Shown: in pieces, positions 7,168-8,487 of the stretch
Layout of the letters: every line of letters begins with the position of its first letter
Position numbering within the stretch: the first letter of the stretch is position 1
DNA from: Ramlibacter sp.
Lineage (GTDB): Bacteria > Pseudomonadota > Gammaproteobacteria > Burkholderiales > Burkholderiaceae_C
Assembly: GCA_025351615.1 (NCBI GenBank)
Contig: JANXVP010000517.1
Coordinates: 1 to 8,487, forward strand
Reading direction: 5' to 3'
Length of the DNA: 8,487 nt
The notes under the pieces: model-generated
Seen by the model: only the letters and a program-made list of their open reading frames with translations
What the model was told of the DNA's origin: nothing
Databases searched by the model: none
Made by a program: the position numbers and the translations under genes

Positions 7168-8274
7168 ATGCAGATCGTCGAATTCGCAGGGGGCACCCTC
7201 CGGTTCCTGGAATCCGTGCCCGAGCAGGCGCCGGCCGAAGGCTTCGTGTGGATCTACCTCGAGCGGGAATCGCTGCGCAACCACCTGCCGACACTGCAGC
7301 ATGCGGCGCAGCGCCTGGGTGGCTCCATGCTGCTGGAGCTGCACCTGCAGGACCTGGAAAATCCGGCCCACCCGTCCTACTACGACTACACGTCGATCTA
7401 CGACCAGGTGGTGTTCCGGCGCCTGGCGACCAGCGAAGAAGTCGATCGCGACCTGCACAGTGAAGGCAAGCCGCCCGATCCGCACGATTCCCTGCCTTCA
7501 TTCCAGCGGATCCGCACCAAGGCGGTCGGCTTCGTCGTTTTCGACCGCTTGCTGATCACCGTCAATCCCGGCGGCTGCCACACGGCGCGCTCCTTTGTCG
7601 AACGCTACCTGTCCGACGCGGTGCAGAACGAGGGCCTCCACGCGAACGGCCGCAACCGCCTGCCTGGCGGCCCTTCGGATCTCATGCTGCGCATGATCAA
7701 CGTCATGGTGGACAGCTACCTTGAGTTGCGCAGGCAGCTCAGCACCGAGATGGACGGCTGGCAGCACGAATTGCTCAGGACAGGCTCGGGGCAGGCCAAC
7801 TGGAATTCGCTGCTGGTGGCGCGATCGGAACTGCACAAGCTCGAAGATCTGTGCGAGGAGCAGAACGACGCCATGCAGGAATGGCTCGACACCGCGCATG
7901 AACAGCCGCCGGCGGCGCTGGTCCAGCCAGAGCGCGACGGGCTGCTGGCGCGCGCCCGCGATGTCATCGAGCATATCCAGCGTGTCGTCCACCACGTGCG
8001 GCGCATGGAACAGGGTGCGGAGAGCCCGGTACAGATCCACTTCGCCGCCCAGAGCCACCGAACCAACGAGATCATGCGGGTGCTCACGGCGTTGACCGCG
8101 GTCTTCCTGCCGCTTAATTTCATCACCGGCTTCTTCGGCATGAACTTCGAGTTCCTGCCCTTGATCCACTCGGCCCAGGCGATGTGGGCGATCCTGCTGA
8201 CGATGGTGAGCATCGCGCTGGTGGTGCTGCTCGTCTTCTGGCGCAAACGCTACCTGGCGCGGGCTGCCCGGTAG
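7168..8274 (+). CDS. corA: CorA-family magnesium/cobalt transport protein
   Basis: This inner-membrane divalent cation channel of the CorA family is 368 residues long; family members form pentamers that take up Mg2+ and often Co2+. The large N-terminal cytoplasmic domain (1-300) includes a beta-rich part and long charged helices (about 175-285) that form the funnel and stalk. HRTNEIMRVLTALTAVFLPL leads into the first membrane helix (about 304-323), the selectivity motif GMN is at 324-326 in GFFGMNFEFLPL, the second helix is about 338-357, and a basic tail (WRKRYLARAAR) ends the protein as expected. It is somewhat longer than E. coli CorA (316). The ATG at 7168 is 14 nt after hemB, with no clear Shine-Dalgarno, so the two genes probably share a transcript. 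Mg2+ uptake next to a Mg-type HemB is notable. The exact metal preference cannot be read from sequence. Confidence 0.94.
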   Translation: MQIVEFAGGTLRFLESVPEQAPAEGFVWIYLERESLRNHLPTLQHAAQRLGGSMLLELHLQDLENPAHPSYYDYTSIYDQVVFRRLATSEEVDRDLHSEGKPPDPHDSLPSFQRIRTKAVGFVVFDRLLITVNPGGCHTARSFVERYLSDAVQNEGLHANGRNRLPGGPSDLMLRMINVMVDSYLELRRQLSTEMDGWQHELLRTGSGQANWNSLLVARSELHKLEDLCEEQNDAMQEWLDTAHEQPPAALVQPERDGLLARARDVIEHIQRVVHHVRRMEQGAESPVQIHFAAQSHRTNEIMRVLTALTAVFLPLNFITGFFGMNFEFLPLIHSAQAMWAILLTMVSIALVVLLVFWRKRYLARAAR

Positions 8275-8307
8275 ACGGCACATGGCCCTCGCACCGCTCG
8301 AGGACAA

Positions 8308-8487
8308 ATGGCGCAAGGACTGAGCTACGTCGGTTGCGCCGGCTGGAGCCTGCCGCACGATATCCAGCCGGTCTTCGCAGCCGGGCCACCTACGAGCGCT
8401 GAGCGGCTTCGGTGCCGCCGGACTTCCGGTTCAGCGTCAAACTCCCAAAGGCGATCACGCACGTGAGCAAGCTGGCAGACACCCAGG
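8308..8487 (+). pseudogene. Broken DUF72 (YecE-family) gene, 5' part, running off the window
   Basis: The frame from the ATG at 8308 encodes MAQGLSYVGCAGWSLP, the hallmark N-terminus of DUF72/YecE proteins, preceded by GAGGA as a possible ribosome binding site. About ten residues later homology jumps to another frame: RATYER (8382-8399), then a TGA stop (8400-8402) where relatives have Trp, then AASVPPDFRFSVKLPKAITH, which is again typical. The segment that normally links these parts (about 25-28 codons, containing the EINSSFY-like strand) is absent. The first frame itself stops at 8464-8466. So there is an internal deletion with frame change near 8370-8385 and a nonsense codon. DUF72 function is not firmly known. 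An assembly error is possible but would have to explain two lesions. It begins 33 nt after corA. Confidence 0.75.

Overview
The window is high-GC bacterial DNA that looks like a chromosomal housekeeping region of a betaproteobacterium, most likely Burkholderiales and probably Comamonadaceae. This rests on the protein sequences, on HemJ being the protoporphyrinogen oxidase, on the Asp-type HemB, and on the str operon lying just downstream of a D,D-carboxypeptidase gene. The assignment comes from family knowledge, not a database search. I see no integrase, transposase, CRISPR array, tRNA or rRNA.

Left part (1-2056, minus strand): the str operon is read right to left as rpsL, rpsG and fusA. fusA is cut by the window edge just after its last GTPase motif. 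A candidate promoter (2028-2056) precedes rpsL, whose leader has two hairpins. The 173-nt rpsL-rpsG spacer holds four successive perfect or near-perfect hairpins and is a candidate ribosomal-protein feedback site.

Middle part (2101-5858, minus strand): a tight co-directional run reads hemJ, a VanZ-like membrane protein, a thioredoxin-like [2Fe-2S] ferredoxin, a small alpha/beta hydrolase and a PBP5/6-type D,D-carboxypeptidase, with gaps of only 6, 9, 28 and 13 nt. It mixes heme synthesis, a redox carrier and envelope functions.

The 293-nt gap between the divergent hemJ and hemB genes (5859-6151) holds the most interesting element. A sigma70-like promoter on the minus strand (TTGAAA, 17 nt, TAAATT) is followed, at the expected start distance, by about 100 nt that fold into three hairpins and a strong intrinsic terminator with a T run. 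The second hairpin shows an anti-Shine-Dalgarno-like CCUCCC in its loop. It reads as a small-RNA gene or as an attenuated leader of the hemJ operon.

Right part (6152-8487, plus strand): hemB (Mg-type porphobilinogen synthase) is followed 14 nt later by corA, a Mg2+/Co2+ channel. After corA is the start of a visibly broken DUF72 (YecE-family) gene, with an internal deletion, a frame change and a TGG-to-TGA-type nonsense codon, running off the window. hemB and hemJ face away from each other, so two heme-pathway steps share this intergenic region.
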